64,000 nt of DNA from a bacterium YEK0313 (GCA_000751295.2 CCMO02000001.1:1041501-1105500); one strand, 5' to 3'. Shown: positions 53,031-61,554, counted from the first letter of the stretch. Numbers and translations are program-made. The notes: generated by a model from the letters alone, not told the origin.

Positions 53031-53480
53031 TCAGTTCCGCTCGTCGGGCAGAGTCGGCAGCGGATGGAACTCGATGCCTTCCTCGATCAGCTCGCGCGCC
53101 TCGTCGGGCGTCGCCGAGCCGTAGATCGAGCGCTGCTCGCTCTCGCCGTAATGGATCTTGCGCGCCTCTTCGGCGAAACGATCGCCGACACCTTCCGAAT
53201 TGGCGACGAGATGCTCGCGCAGCTCGCGGATCTTGGCGCGCAATTCGCGCTCCTCCGGCGAGATCATCGCGACCTTCCTGTCGGCATCGGCTCTGGCAGC
53301 GCGCGCCTGGCGGTCCTTGCGGGCCACCTGCGGCGCCATGATGGTCTTGCCGACCTTGGCCGAGCCGCAGCTCGGGCAGGTGACGAGGCCGCGCTTCACC
53401 TGCGTCTCGAAGCTCTCGGAGGACGGGAACCAGCTTTCGAATTCGTGGGCCTTTTCGCAGGCCAGGGCATATTTGATCAT
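53031..53480 (-). CDS. DUF1178 family protein
   Basis: The 149-residue protein starts MIKYALACEKAHEFESWFPS and has CPSCGSAKVGKTIMAP near residue 35, the zinc-ribbon-like part of DUF1178, followed by a charged helical region (SPEERELRAKIRELREHL) and a C-terminal HYGESEQRSIYGSATPDEARELIEEG motif. The function is unknown; the family is widespread in alpha- and betaproteobacteria and commonly follows the nitrilase gene, as here. Its start overlaps the nitrilase stop by four bases. Confidence 0.92.
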   Translation of the reverse strand: MIKYALACEKAHEFESWFPSSESFETQVKRGLVTCPSCGSAKVGKTIMAPQVARKDRQARAARADADRKVAMISPEERELRAKIRELREHLVANSEGVGDRFAEEARKIHYGESEQRSIYGSATPDEARELIEEGIEFHPLPTLPDERN

Positions 53481-54313
53481 GGCATGGCCTCCAGCCGGAA
53501 CGGCCGGCCATTGGCAAGGGATGGAATCCGGCCGCGCGTCTCCTCGACCTTGGCAGGATCGATATCGGCGCAAATGACCGCCGGCTCGTCGTGATCGGCC
53601 TCGGCCAGGATCCGACCCCAGGGATCGACGATCAGGCTATGGCCATAGGTTTGGCGGCCGCTCGGATGCCGGCCGCCCTGGGCCGCGGCGATGACGAAGG
53701 CGCCGGTTTCGATCGCCCGCGCCCGCATCAGCACATGCCAGTGCGCCTCGCCGGTCGGCACGGTGAACGAGGACGGGATCGCCATCACGCCGGCGCCGGC
53801 CTCGGCGAGCGCGCGGTAGAGCTGCGGAAAGCGCAGGTCGTAGCAGATGGTCACGCCGAGCTTCGCCCAAGGCAGATCCGTGATCACGGCCCGGTCGCCG
53901 GGCGCATAGGCCGCCGATTCCCGATAGGTCTGGCCGCTGGCGAGATTCACGTCGAACATGTGGATCTTGTCATAGGCCGCGACGATCTCGCCGTCGGGCG
54001 AAATGAGATAGCCGCGATTGGCCGCCTGGGCCGGCCCGATCTTGATCGCCAGCGAGCCGATATGCAGCCAGATCCCGAGCCGCATGGCCTCGGCCTGGAA
54101 CACCGGCAGCGAGGCGTCTTCGGCCTCCGGCCGGATCGCCTCGAAGAATTTCGGCCGGTCCGGCTGCAGGATATTGGTCATTTCCGGCGTCTGCACATAG
54201 GCCGCGCCGGACCGCGCCGCCTCGCGGATCAGCCCGACGGACTGTTCGAGGCTTGCCTTGACGTCGATATCCGCCCGCATCTGCACGCAGGCCGCGGTGA
54301 AGGTCCCGCTCAT
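53477..54313 (-). CDS. Carbon-nitrogen hydrolase of the nitrilase superfamily
   Basis: The 278-residue enzyme has the Glu-Lys-Cys triad of nitrilases: the glutamate in TPEMTNIL near residue 44, the lysine in YDKIHMFDV near residue 117 and the cysteine in GVTICYDLRFPQLYR near residue 154. The size and motif context match the NIT1/NIT2-like branch that includes omega-amidase and deaminated-glutathione amidase. Proximity to a glutaredoxin gene suggests the latter, which is an inference from context. The ATG at 54313 follows a GTG that is also possible. It starts 16 bases after the grx stop. Confidence 0.9.
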   Translation of the reverse strand: MSGTFTAACVQMRADIDVKASLEQSVGLIREAARSGAAYVQTPEMTNILQPDRPKFFEAIRPEAEDASLPVFQAEAMRLGIWLHIGSLAIKIGPAQAANRGYLISPDGEIVAAYDKIHMFDVNLASGQTYRESAAYAPGDRAVITDLPWAKLGVTICYDLRFPQLYRALAEAGAGVMAIPSSFTVPTGEAHWHVLMRARAIETGAFVIAAAQGGRHPSGRQTYGHSLIVDPWGRILAEADHDEPAVICADIDPAKVEETRGRIPSLANGRPFRLEAMP

Positions 54314-54328
54314 CACGCTTGCCCGGGG

Positions 54329-54586
54329 TCAGGCCGCCAGCAGGGAATCGAGCTCGCCCGCCTCATCCAGGGCATGGATGTCGTCGGAGCCGCCGATATG
54401 CCGGGAGCCGATGAAGATCTGCGGCACGGTGGTGCGTCCGCCGGACCTGGCGATCATCTCGGCGCGCCGTTCCGGGTGCTGCAGGATGTCGATTTCGGTG
54501 AAGCTTGCCCCCTTGCGCGCCAAGAGCGCCTTGGCCGCATGGCAATAGGGGCAGAAATCCTTGGTATAGATCACGATTTCGGGCAT
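54329..54586 (-). CDS. grxC: Glutaredoxin 3
   Basis: The 85-residue protein has the dithiol active site CPYC at residues 12-15, the cis-proline TVPQIF near residue 54 and GGSDDIHALDEAG near residue 65, all standard for GrxC. It reduces protein and glutathione mixed disulfides with GSH. The ATG at 54586 gives the standard length. It lies between comF (28 bases upstream) and the nitrilase gene, the usual comF-grxC-nitrilase-DUF1178 order in Hyphomicrobiales. Confidence 0.95.
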   Translation of the reverse strand: MPEIVIYTKDFCPYCHAAKALLARKGASFTEIDILQHPERRAEMIARSGGRTTVPQIFIGSRHIGGSDDIHALDEAGELDSLLAA

Positions 54587-54614
54587 CGCGTACGCCTTGA
54601 GGAACATTCGGCCA

Positions 54615-55334
54615 TCACATATGGCCTGCGATCGGGCCATCCACAACCCTTGCCGCCGTCAGGACGTCGATGCGCGCGGCGCCGGCCCGGCGCAGCACCC
54701 TTGCGCAGGCCTCGATGGTGGCCCCGGTGGTCAGGACGTCGTCGACCAGCACGAGCCGCCTGCCGGCGACCCAGCCGAGCCGGTCGGGCGCGATGGCGAA
54801 GGCGCCGGCAACATTGTCCAGCCTCTGGGCGCGGGTGAGGCCGACCTGGTGCAGCGTCCGCCGCCGCCGCTTCAGGACGAGCGCCTCGTTGGCGATGCCG
54901 GTTTGCCCCGCGAGATGTCGGGTGAGCTCGGCTGCCTGGTTGAACCGGCGGCGCAGCAGCCGGCTCCAGTGCAGCGGCACGGGAACGAGCGCATCGGCAT
55001 CGACGAGGATCTCGCGGCCGGCCCGGGCCATCCAGCCGGCGAGCGCCGGCGCGATCTCCAGCCGGTCGCCATATTTGAGGCCATGGATCAGCGCCCGCCC
55101 GACCGTGTCGAAGCGGAAGGCGGCACGCGCCCGGTCGAAGGCCGGCGGATGGGCGATGGCCGCCGGCGACAATGCGCCGGGCCCGAGATCGAACGGCATG
55201 GGGGTACCCAGCCGATCGCAGACGGGCGTCTCGATATAGTCGACCTTGGACCAGCAGGCGGAACAGAGAGCGCCATGGTCGCCGACCGGGTTGCGGCAGG
55301 CGAGGCAGAGCGGCGGCAGGAGCCAGTCGAGCAT
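54615..55334 (-). CDS. ComF family phosphoribosyltransferase-like protein
   Basis: The 239-residue protein has an N-terminal double zinc ribbon (CLACRNPVGDHGALCSACW near residue 9) and a C-terminal type I phosphoribosyltransferase domain with LVLVDDVLTTGATIEAC near residue 195. ComF in Gram-positives is needed for DNA uptake; in proteobacteria (GntX) the role is unclear. The ATG at 55334 is used; a GTG at 55415 would add 27 residues and has a distant GGAG, so the start is uncertain. It begins the grx operon and abuts the G+C-poor islet. Confidence 0.88.
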   Translation of the reverse strand: MLDWLLPPLCLACRNPVGDHGALCSACWSKVDYIETPVCDRLGTPMPFDLGPGALSPAAIAHPPAFDRARAAFRFDTVGRALIHGLKYGDRLEIAPALAGWMARAGREILVDADALVPVPLHWSRLLRRRFNQAAELTRHLAGQTGIANEALVLKRRRRTLHQVGLTRAQRLDNVAGAFAIAPDRLGWVAGRRLVLVDDVLTTGATIEACARVLRRAGAARIDVLTAARVVDGPIAGHM

Positions 55335-55650
55335 CCGCCGGCCGCCGGAGCGCAACTTGGCACCTGCCCGCCTGTGCGCGGGCGGATTCCCGCTATCTGC
55401 CTCGTCCACGGACACGACAGACGTGCTCCAACATGGTCAAGTCACTGACTGCAACACAATCCGACATCGGCCTGCGGCATTTCGCCTGACTCGATCGGCC
55501 GGAATATTTGTGTCGGCCTCTGACCATTCGAGCACGGCCTCGATCTTCGGCGAAATGAAATAATCTTTGAACGCGATCTGCCGAACTGAAGCTGACTGAC
55601 AGTGAAAATGAGGGTATCCCACGCACGCATGTAAAAAGGCGTGATGGATC
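55335..55650. other. Gene-free stretch of 316 bases at the edge of the G+C-poor islet
   Basis: Base composition falls noticeably from about 55420 onward. The first 81 bases would be coding if comF used its GTG start. No convincing open frame, tRNA, integrase site or terminal repeat was seen; the region presumably contains the promoter of the DUF488 gene. Confidence 0.5.
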
Positions 55651-56169
55651 ATGAACCGCGTTTGTACGATCGGATACGAGGGAACAGACATTGAGCGTTT
55701 CATCGCGACGCTCAAGACTATTGGCATCGAGCAAATCGCCGATGTCCGTGCTGTGCCGCTTTCGCGCAAGAAGGGCTTTTCGAAGAAGGCGCTTACTGCA
55801 CGTTTGAATGCCGAGGGAATTGACTACGTCCACTTCGTTGACCTCGGCGATCCAAAAGCTGGCCGTGACGCTGCGAGAGCGGGCCGCTACGACGAATTCC
55901 GTGCAATCTATAATAGCCACCTATCTACGGCAGTTGCAAGATTGTCTCTTGCGCAACTTGAGATTTCAATCAAGAATAAACTGACCTGCCTACTCTGCTT
56001 CGAGCGCGATCCAAAGACTTGCCATCGATCGATTGTTGCAGCCGAGTTGTGCAGGGCGACGAAGATTGAAATTCTCGACCTGTACGGGGATGATCCCAAA
56101 AAATATGTCCGTAACGCCCATAAATTGCCAGGTCACGATACTCGTAAAAGCGCTGCCGCAGCCCAGTAA
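55651..56169 (+). CDS. DUF488 domain-containing protein
   Basis: The 172-residue protein starts NRVCTIGYEGTDIERFI, the standard DUF488 opening, with DVRAVPLSRKKGFSKKAL near residue 32 and the late CLLCFERDPKTCHRSIVA box near residue 113, whose Cys/His residues are the family's conserved putative active site. The biochemical function of DUF488 proteins is not established. G+C content is roughly half by eye, against about two thirds in the flanks, and codon use is correspondingly unusual, indicating acquisition. The last 65 bases overlap the next gene, so the two are probably translated in a coupled fashion. Confidence 0.88.
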   Translation: MNRVCTIGYEGTDIERFIATLKTIGIEQIADVRAVPLSRKKGFSKKALTARLNAEGIDYVHFVDLGDPKAGRDAARAGRYDEFRAIYNSHLSTAVARLSLAQLEISIKNKLTCLLCFERDPKTCHRSIVAAELCRATKIEILDLYGDDPKKYVRNAHKLPGHDTRKSAAAAQ

Positions 56170-56884
56170 GACCTACGGAGAGACCGTCTGCTGCGCAGGA
56201 ATTACGGCTGATCGGCTATGGAAGCGGCTCTACCCCATTCGATTTCGGCATCTCACTGGGAAAAATAGTTTCAAGCGCTGGGATCGTGTTCAATTTCACT
56301 ACACGAAGCCCAGAAGAGATAAACGCACGGAAAGCTGCCACGTTCACGAAGAAAGTATTGCAATACTAGGATCCGTGCCAGAGAGAGAGCGGGCTCGTTT
56401 GCTTGATCCCTTGGTAGTCCCATCGACAGCGGAAGCAGCACGGCGTGGACATTCACTCGCACTTATTCGACCGAAGAGCAGCCGGTTTCTGTACAAACGC
56501 AAGTCCGACGCAGATCTGATTGCTGAGCGAGAGGCGTATGCTCGGGCAGCTCGGCAAGGCTCATTGTTCGACAAGGAGCTCGCCTCGCTCGAGCCCACGC
56601 CATACGAGTTCAAGTTTCGCTTTCGCGATGAAGAGGCGGAACACACCTACACAAATGGCGATTGGGAAGCCCACGCCATGTTTTACAACGGCCGACAACA
56701 AGAGCGCTCGGAAGCCGAAGTTCTCCAGTGGATGGATACCGTTTTCAACGATGAGTATCCTCAGCGGGGCATGGCGTTCGCAGTGGGAAATCAGGCCAAA
56801 CGCCCTCATGTTTGGCAACTTCTAGGCGTTATTCGGCTGGATGAACTCTCGAGCTCCGAAAAGGCACAGGGCGAGCTATTCTAG
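56105..56884 (+). CDS. DUF488-partner protein of unknown function
   Basis: The 259-residue product starts in another frame inside the DUF488 gene (ATG at 56105). Its N-terminal part reads ILVKALPQPSKTYGETVCCA then TADRLWKRLYPIRFRHL. This resembles a family pattern I have seen beside DUF488 genes, but I cannot name a function. The middle contains RFLYKRKSDADLIAEREAYARA, the end WEAHAMFYNGRQQERS and RGMAFAVGNQAKRPHVWQLLGVIRL, the last resembling a small-molecule or nucleic-acid-binding beta domain. No signal peptide or membrane span is present. Composition is as G+C-poor as the partner gene, so both travelled together. An earlier in-frame ATG (56033) would lengthen the overlap and is less likely. 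Confidence 0.8.
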   Translation: MSVTPINCQVTILVKALPQPSKTYGETVCCAGITADRLWKRLYPIRFRHLTGKNSFKRWDRVQFHYTKPRRDKRTESCHVHEESIAILGSVPERERARLLDPLVVPSTAEAARRGHSLALIRPKSSRFLYKRKSDADLIAEREAYARAARQGSLFDKELASLEPTPYEFKFRFRDEEAEHTYTNGDWEAHAMFYNGRQQERSEAEVLQWMDTVFNDEYPQRGMAFAVGNQAKRPHVWQLLGVIRLDELSSSEKAQGELF

Positions 56885-56960
56885 GATAGCCATCGGCTTG
56901 CCGGCACATCCAATGTGACCCCGAGCCGCAGATTTCGAAAGGTCAATTGATACGCAAAGA

Positions 56961-56981
56961 GCCGCCGGGGCCACCGGCGGC
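56961..56981 (-). terminator. Hairpin behind trxA
   Basis: GCCGCCGG (56961-56968) pairs with 56974-56981 around a five-base loop. On the minus strand it lies about 30 bases after the trxA stop and runs into CTCTTTGCG. A moderately good terminator; it also marks the right border of the G+C-poor islet. Confidence 0.6.
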
Positions 56982-57010
56982 GCTCGACGATCGAACCGAT
57001 ATTGCGTCGC

Positions 57011-57334
57011 TCAGGCGTGGGTGGTGATCCACTGCTTCAGCGCCGCCTGGGGCGAAGCGCCGGTCTTGCGGTCGACCAGCTTGCCGTCCTTGAAGATCAT
57101 CAGGGTCGGGATCGACATGATGCCGTAGTTGGAGGCGATCTTCGGGTTCTCGTCGACATTCACCTTGACGATCTTCACCTTGTCGCCGAGTTCGGTGGAG
57201 ATGGCATCGAGCGCCGGAGCGATCATCCGGCAGGGTCCGCACCACGGCGCCCAGAAATCGACGACGACAGGCGCCTGGGCCTTGATGACGTCGTTCTCGA
57301 AAGTGGCATCTGTGGTGGCGGAAACGGCACCCAT
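57011..57334 (-). CDS. trxA: Thioredoxin
   Basis: The 107-residue protein has the active site WAPWCGPCRM near residue 31, the buried aspartate in VVVDFWAP and the cis-proline in MSIPTLMIFKDGK near residue 75, which together define classical thioredoxin 1. It reduces cytoplasmic disulfides with thioredoxin reductase. In many Hyphomicrobiales trxA follows addAB; here the upstream neighbour is a BenE-type transporter and the islet lies downstream, so the usual order is broken. The region between its start and the benE stop (57335-57549) has no recognisable gene. Confidence 0.96.
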   Translation of the reverse strand: MGAVSATTDATFENDVIKAQAPVVVDFWAPWCGPCRMIAPALDAISTELGDKVKIVKVNVDENPKIASNYGIMSIPTLMIFKDGKLVDRKTGASPQAALKQWITTHA

Positions 57335-57549
57335 GGCGCTCTCCTGGAATCAAAACCGTGGCCGATGAAGGTAGGTATCAGCCCCCCATGGCGTCAAGGA
57401 CGGCGCCCGGTCCCTTCACCGTCTCGTGACGCTCGATGCCAACGGGCATCGCAGATGACCGGTGGTTCTGTCTCGCAAATTGCCGTTCTCGTTCAGCAGT
57501 TTGCGAGGGCTTCAGCGGCCCGGCGCGTCAGCGTCTTCGGCCGTTGGTG

Positions 57550-58719
57550 TTAAGCGATGCCGAAGCGCCGGCAGAGCCGCTCGACACCGAGCGCCGCAAG
57601 GCCGATGACGAGGCCCCAGAAGGCCGAGCCGATGCCGAACACGGAGACGCCGGAGGCGGCCGTGGCGAAGGTGAGGATGGCCGGAAAGCGCGTCCTGTCC
57701 TCGGCCATGGCGATCGACAGCGCACCCATCAGCGCGCCGGCCAGCGCCAGTCCGGCGATCGTGGTGATCAGCGCCTTGGGCATGGCGGCGAACAGCGCGA
57801 CGAAGGGCCCGACGAAGGCGGCGAGCAGGATGAAGGCGACGCCGTAGACGATGCCGCCCGGCCAGCGCTTGTCCTTGTCGGGATGAGCGTCGGGACCGGC
57901 GCAGATCGCCGCGGTGATGGCGGCAAGATTGGTGGTATGCGCGCCGAACGGTGCCGAAAAAAGCGAAACCAGGCCGGTCATGGTCAGGACCGGACCCGCT
58001 GGCGGATGGTAGCCATTGGCCCGCAGCACCGCGAAACCCGGCAGGTTCTGGGCTGCCATGGTGACGAGATAGAGCGGCAGGCCGAGGCCGATCAGCGCAC
58101 CGGCTTCGAAGCTCGGCGTGATCCATTCGAGCCGGGCAAGGCCGAGATCGCCGGGCAGCGGGCCGGCAAGCCCGAGCGCGTAGGTCAGCCCGACGCCGAG
58201 CGCCACCACGACCAGCATGGCGCTGGCCGGGTGCACCAGCCGGGCGACGAGGAAGGCCGCCACCAGAGGCAGCACCAGGAGCGGCGCGCCGGGCACCGCG
58301 AGCGCGACATCGGCGACGAATTTGAACAGCACGCCGGCGAGCATGGCCGAGGCGATGCCGGCCGGAATGCGCCCGACGAGGTCGCCGAGCGGACGGATCA
58401 GGCCGGTCGCCATGATCATCAATGCCACCACCACGAAGGCGCCGACCGCCGCCGGCATGGTGACCGCGCCGCCGGTCGCGGCGATCAGGGCGGCCCCCGG
58501 CGTCGACCAGGCCATGATGATCGGCATCCTGTAGCGCCAGGTCAGCGCCATCGAGCCGATCGCCTTGGCGAGGCAGATGGCGGCGAGCCACGAAATGGTC
58601 TGGCCGGGCGTCGCGCCCACCGCCTGGGCGGCGGCGAAGATCAGCGCGACCGTGCCGGCATAGCCCACGAGCGGGGCGATGATACCGGCCGTGAAAGTGG
58701 AGAGCGCAAGCGGAAACAT
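57550..58719 (-). CDS. BenE family (benzoate:H+ symporter-like) transporter
   Basis: The 389-residue membrane protein has about twelve hydrophobic segments and the BenE signature patterns SAFTAGI-like start (STFTAGIIAPLVGYAG), MAWSTPGAALIAATG near residue 70 and LVSLFSAPFGAHTTNLAAITAAICAG near residue 245. BenE proteins belong to the NCS2-like transporters; several import benzoate, but many family members lie outside aromatic clusters, and no benzoate gene is nearby. It starts right after the ahcY terminator. Confidence 0.9.
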   Translation of the reverse strand: MFPLALSTFTAGIIAPLVGYAGTVALIFAAAQAVGATPGQTISWLAAICLAKAIGSMALTWRYRMPIIMAWSTPGAALIAATGGAVTMPAAVGAFVVVALMIMATGLIRPLGDLVGRIPAGIASAMLAGVLFKFVADVALAVPGAPLLVLPLVAAFLVARLVHPASAMLVVVALGVGLTYALGLAGPLPGDLGLARLEWITPSFEAGALIGLGLPLYLVTMAAQNLPGFAVLRANGYHPPAGPVLTMTGLVSLFSAPFGAHTTNLAAITAAICAGPDAHPDKDKRWPGGIVYGVAFILLAAFVGPFVALFAAMPKALITTIAGLALAGALMGALSIAMAEDRTRFPAILTFATAASGVSVFGIGSAFWGLVIGLAALGVERLCRRFGIA

Positions 58720-58744
58720 GGAGGGCTGTTATGGACCGCGCATG

Positions 58745-58770
58745 AAAAAGGCCCGGCTTAGCGCCGGGCC
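58745..58770 (-). terminator. Rho-independent terminator of ahcY
   Basis: GGCCCGGC (58750-58757) pairs perfectly with GCCGGGCC (58763-58770) around five bases, and on the minus strand the stem is followed by TTTTT (58745-58749). It lies 31 bases past the ahcY stop and isolates ahcY from the transporter gene. Confidence 0.92.
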
Positions 58771-58801
58771 TTGTGATGTGTCGCAGAGCTTGCGCCCGCG
58801 A

Positions 58802-60205
58802 TCAATAGCGGTAGTGGTCCGGCTTGAACGGACCTTCCGGCGTGACACCGATATAGTCCGCCTGCTCGGGGCGCAGCTTGGTCAGCTTGACGCCGAGCTT
58901 GGCGAGATGGAGGGCGGCGACCTTCTCGTCGAGCACCTTCGGCAGGGTATAGACCTTCTTCTGGTACTTGCCGGGATTGGCCCACAGCTCGATCTGCGCC
59001 AGCGTCTGGTTGGAGAACGACGACGACATCACGAAGGACGGGTGGCCCATCGCATTGCCGAGATTGACCAGGCGGCCTTCCGACAGAAGGATGATGCGGT
59101 TGCCGGCCGGGAACTCGATCTCGTCGACCTGCGGCTTGATGTTGGTCCACTTGAAGTTCTTCAGGCCGGCGACCTGAATCTCGTTGTCGAAGTGGCCGAT
59201 ATTGCAGACGATCGCCCGGTCCTTCATCTGCCGCATGTGATCGACGGTGATGATGTCCTTGTTGCCGGTGGCGGTGACATAGATGTCGGCGCGCGGCAGC
59301 GCGTCCTCGATGGTGGCCACCTCATAGCCTTCCATCGACGCCTGCAGGGCGCAGATCGGGTCGACCTCGGAGACGATCACGCGGGCGCCGGCCTGGCGCA
59401 GCGAAGCCGCCGAGCCCTTGCCGACATCGCCGAAGCCGGCGACGAAGGCGACCTTGCCGGCCAGCATCACGTCGGTGCCGCGGCGGATGGCGTCGACCAG
59501 CGACTCGCGGCAGCCGTAGAGATTGTCGAACTTCGACTTGGTGACGCTGTCGTTGACGTTGATCGCCGGGAACAAGAGCTTGCCCTGCTCGGCGAGCTTG
59601 TACAGGCGGTGCACGCCCGTCGTGGTCTCTTCCGACACGCCCTTGATGGCGTTGGCGACCTCGGCGAACCAGCCCTTCGGCTTCTCGGCGAGCAGGCGCT
59701 TGATCAGGGCGAAGAAGATCACCTCTTCTTCCGACTCGGCCTTGTCGAGGAAGGCGGTGTCGCCCTGCTCGGCCTTCAGGCCGTAATGGACGAGCATGGT
59801 GGCGTCGCCGCCGTCGTCCAGGATCATGTTGGGCGTGCCGCCGCCGTGCCAGTCGAACAGCTTGGCGGTGTAGTCCCAGTACTCGGTCAGCGTCTCGCCC
59901 TTGTAGGCGAAGACCGGAATGCCGGCGGCGGCGATGGCCGCGGCGGCGTGGTCCTGGGTCGAGAAGATGTTGCAGGACACCCAGCGGATGTCGGCGCCGA
60001 GGCTTTTGAGCGTCTCGATCAGCACGGCGGTCTGGATGGTCATGTGCAGCGAGCCGGCGATGCGCGCGCCCTTCAGCGGCTGCTTCGGACCATATTCGGC
60101 GCGGATCGCCATCAGGCCCGGCATCTCGGTCTCGGCGAGCTCGATCTCCTTGCGGCCGAAGCCGGCGAGCGAAATGTCTTTGACGATATAGTCGGTGGCG
60201 GCCAT
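58802..60205 (-). CDS. ahcY: Adenosylhomocysteinase
   Basis: The 467-residue enzyme hydrolyses S-adenosylhomocysteine to adenosine and homocysteine, regenerating methyl-acceptor capacity. Visible motifs are GSLHMTIQTAVLIETL near residue 52, KSKFDNLYGCRESLVDAI near residue 222 (substrate lysine and the signature DNLYGCR) and the NAD-binding VAGFGDVGKGSAASL near residue 258. The C terminus ends KPDHYRY, the canonical tail that closes the NAD pocket. The extra loop typical of proteobacterial enzymes is present. It is transcribed alone: palindromic operator upstream, strong terminator downstream. Confidence 0.97.
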   Translation of the reverse strand: MAATDYIVKDISLAGFGRKEIELAETEMPGLMAIRAEYGPKQPLKGARIAGSLHMTIQTAVLIETLKSLGADIRWVSCNIFSTQDHAAAAIAAAGIPVFAYKGETLTEYWDYTAKLFDWHGGGTPNMILDDGGDATMLVHYGLKAEQGDTAFLDKAESEEEVIFFALIKRLLAEKPKGWFAEVANAIKGVSEETTTGVHRLYKLAEQGKLLFPAINVNDSVTKSKFDNLYGCRESLVDAIRRGTDVMLAGKVAFVAGFGDVGKGSAASLRQAGARVIVSEVDPICALQASMEGYEVATIEDALPRADIYVTATGNKDIITVDHMRQMKDRAIVCNIGHFDNEIQVAGLKNFKWTNIKPQVDEIEFPAGNRIILLSEGRLVNLGNAMGHPSFVMSSSFSNQTLAQIELWANPGKYQKKVYTLPKVLDEKVAALHLAKLGVKLTKLRPEQADYIGVTPEGPFKPDHYRY

Positions 60206-60308
60206 GGGATCCTCTCGAAGGACTTGAGGCGAAACGGAACGGCGTCGCCGGACGCTCATCCAGCGGTGACCGGCCGTCTAGCACGCGGGCCGCGGCGAGG
60301 CAATAAAG

Positions 60309-60328
60309 ACATAAAGATTTCTTTATGT
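60309..60328 (-). promoter_or_regulatory. 20-bp palindrome upstream of ahcY, possible SahR-type operator
   Basis: ACATAAAGA-TT-TCTTTATGT is a perfect inverted repeat with nine-base arms in an otherwise G+C-rich region, 104 bases before the ahcY start. In alphaproteobacteria ahcY and metH are known targets of the ArsR-type regulator SahR, whose operator is an AAAGA/TCTTT-type palindrome; the match is from memory and is an inference. No SAH riboswitch-like structure was recognised. Confidence 0.6.
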
Positions 60329-60390
60329 GCTCGCGGTCAGGCTATCGAACGCCCCCGCTGACGCTTGGGTGCACTCCGCCACTGGGCGCG

Positions 60391-61554
60391 TCAGGCCTCA
60401 CATTCCCGGATCAAACCCGCCAGGAACGCGTCGCAGCGGGCAAGTTCCGAGACCTCGATCCATTCATCCGGCTGGTGCGCCTGGGCGATGTCGCCGGGGC
60501 CGCAGATGACGGTCGAGAGCCCGGCCTTCTGGAAGAAGCCGGCCTCCGCGCCATAGGCGACCACATGAGTGCCGTTGTCGCCGGTCAGCTTGCGGGCGAG
60601 CTGCTCGGCCGCCCCGTCCGGCTCGGCGCCGAGCGCGGGTGAAGCGATGCCGCGCTCGATGGTGACGCCGGCGCCCGCATGCACGGCCTTCATCGCCGGC
60701 TCGATCTCGGTGCGCACATAGCGCTCATATTCCTCGGCATAATGCTCGCCGTCGTCGCCCGGCACGACGCGGATGCCGGTGACGAAACGACAGTCGAGCG
60801 CGGTGATGTTGTGCGCCGTGCCGCCCTGGATCGAGCCGACATGCAGCATGGTCCAGCCGGGATCGAAATGCGGCACGCCGCCGGTCCGCTCGGCTTCCGC
60901 CTTGTTCTTCAGGTCACGGTCCTCGAGCCAGGTGACGAGCCGGGCCGCCACCATGACCGCGGAAACGCCGGCATAGCGGTTGCTGGAATGGACCTCGTAG
61001 CCGCGCACATGGGTGTCGAGCCGCAGATAGCCCTTGTGGCCGGTCACCACCTTCATCCGGCTCGGCTCGCCGACGATGCACAGCGACGGCTTCACCCACT
61101 CCTTGCCGAGCTTGGCGATGACGGCGCGCACGCCGCTCATCCGGATTTCCTCATCGGCCGACAGGCAGATGTGGATCGGCCGCTTGAGATCGGCCTTCAG
61201 CATGGCCGGCACCGCCGCCAGCACGCAGGCGTCGAACCCCTTCATGTCGCAGGCGCCGCGGCCATAGAGCCTGTCGCCGCGTGCCGTCAGGGTGAACGGG
61301 TCGCTTGTCCAGGGCTGGCCCTCGACCGGCACCACGTCGAGATGGCCCGACAGCACGATGCCGCCGTCGACATCGGGCCCGATCGTCGCCCATAGGTTGA
61401 AATTGCGGCCATCGGCCTGCGGCACCAGCTCATAGGCCACGCCATGGGCCTTGAGGTAGTCGCCGACGAAAGCGATCAGCGCGCTGTTGTCGGTGTCGGT
61501 GACCGTCGGAAAGCCGACGAGGCGGGCGAGCAGATCGGTGCTGGTCATATGCAT
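60391..61554 (-). CDS. argE: Acetylornithine deacetylase
   Basis: The 387-residue M20 peptidase-family enzyme removes acetate from N-acetylornithine in arginine synthesis. Metal ligands are visible in LSGHLDVVPVEGQPW near residue 70 and GRGACDMKGFDA near residue 100, with the catalytic glutamates in CLSADEEIRMSG near residue 134. The PSLCIVGEPSRMKVVTGHKG segment near residue 158 favours ArgE over DapE. The start is uncertain: ATG at 61554, 61548 or 61581; 61554 fits the family N terminus (STDLLARLVGFPTV). It is divergent from the two amidohydrolase genes. Confidence 0.9.
   Translation of the reverse strand: MHMTSTDLLARLVGFPTVTDTDNSALIAFVGDYLKAHGVAYELVPQADGRNFNLWATIGPDVDGGIVLSGHLDVVPVEGQPWTSDPFTLTARGDRLYGRGACDMKGFDACVLAAVPAMLKADLKRPIHICLSADEEIRMSGVRAVIAKLGKEWVKPSLCIVGEPSRMKVVTGHKGYLRLDTHVRGYEVHSSNRYAGVSAVMVAARLVTWLEDRDLKNKAEAERTGGVPHFDPGWTMLHVGSIQGGTAHNITALDCRFVTGIRVVPGDDGEHYAEEYERYVRTEIEPAMKAVHAGAGVTIERGIASPALGAEPDGAAEQLARKLTGDNGTHVVAYGAEAGFFQKAGLSTVICGPGDIAQAHQPDEWIEVSELARCDAFLAGLIRECEA

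Noticed and set aside
55393..55920. Minus-strand frame of 175 codons in the G+C-poor islet
   Set aside because: It is antisense to the DUF488 gene, whose motifs are unambiguous, and shows no recognisable domain.
55416..56950. Toxin-antitoxin pair or prophage remnant
   Set aside because: Neither protein has the size or motifs of known toxins or antitoxins, and no integrase, attachment repeats or phage genes flank the islet.
57335..57549. Small gene between trxA and the BenE-type gene
   Set aside because: No frame with start, ribosome-binding site and protein-like composition; it is treated as intergenic.
60206..60390. SAH riboswitch upstream of ahcY
   Set aside because: No conserved pseudoknot-like pattern was recognised; the palindrome offers a simpler protein-operator explanation.
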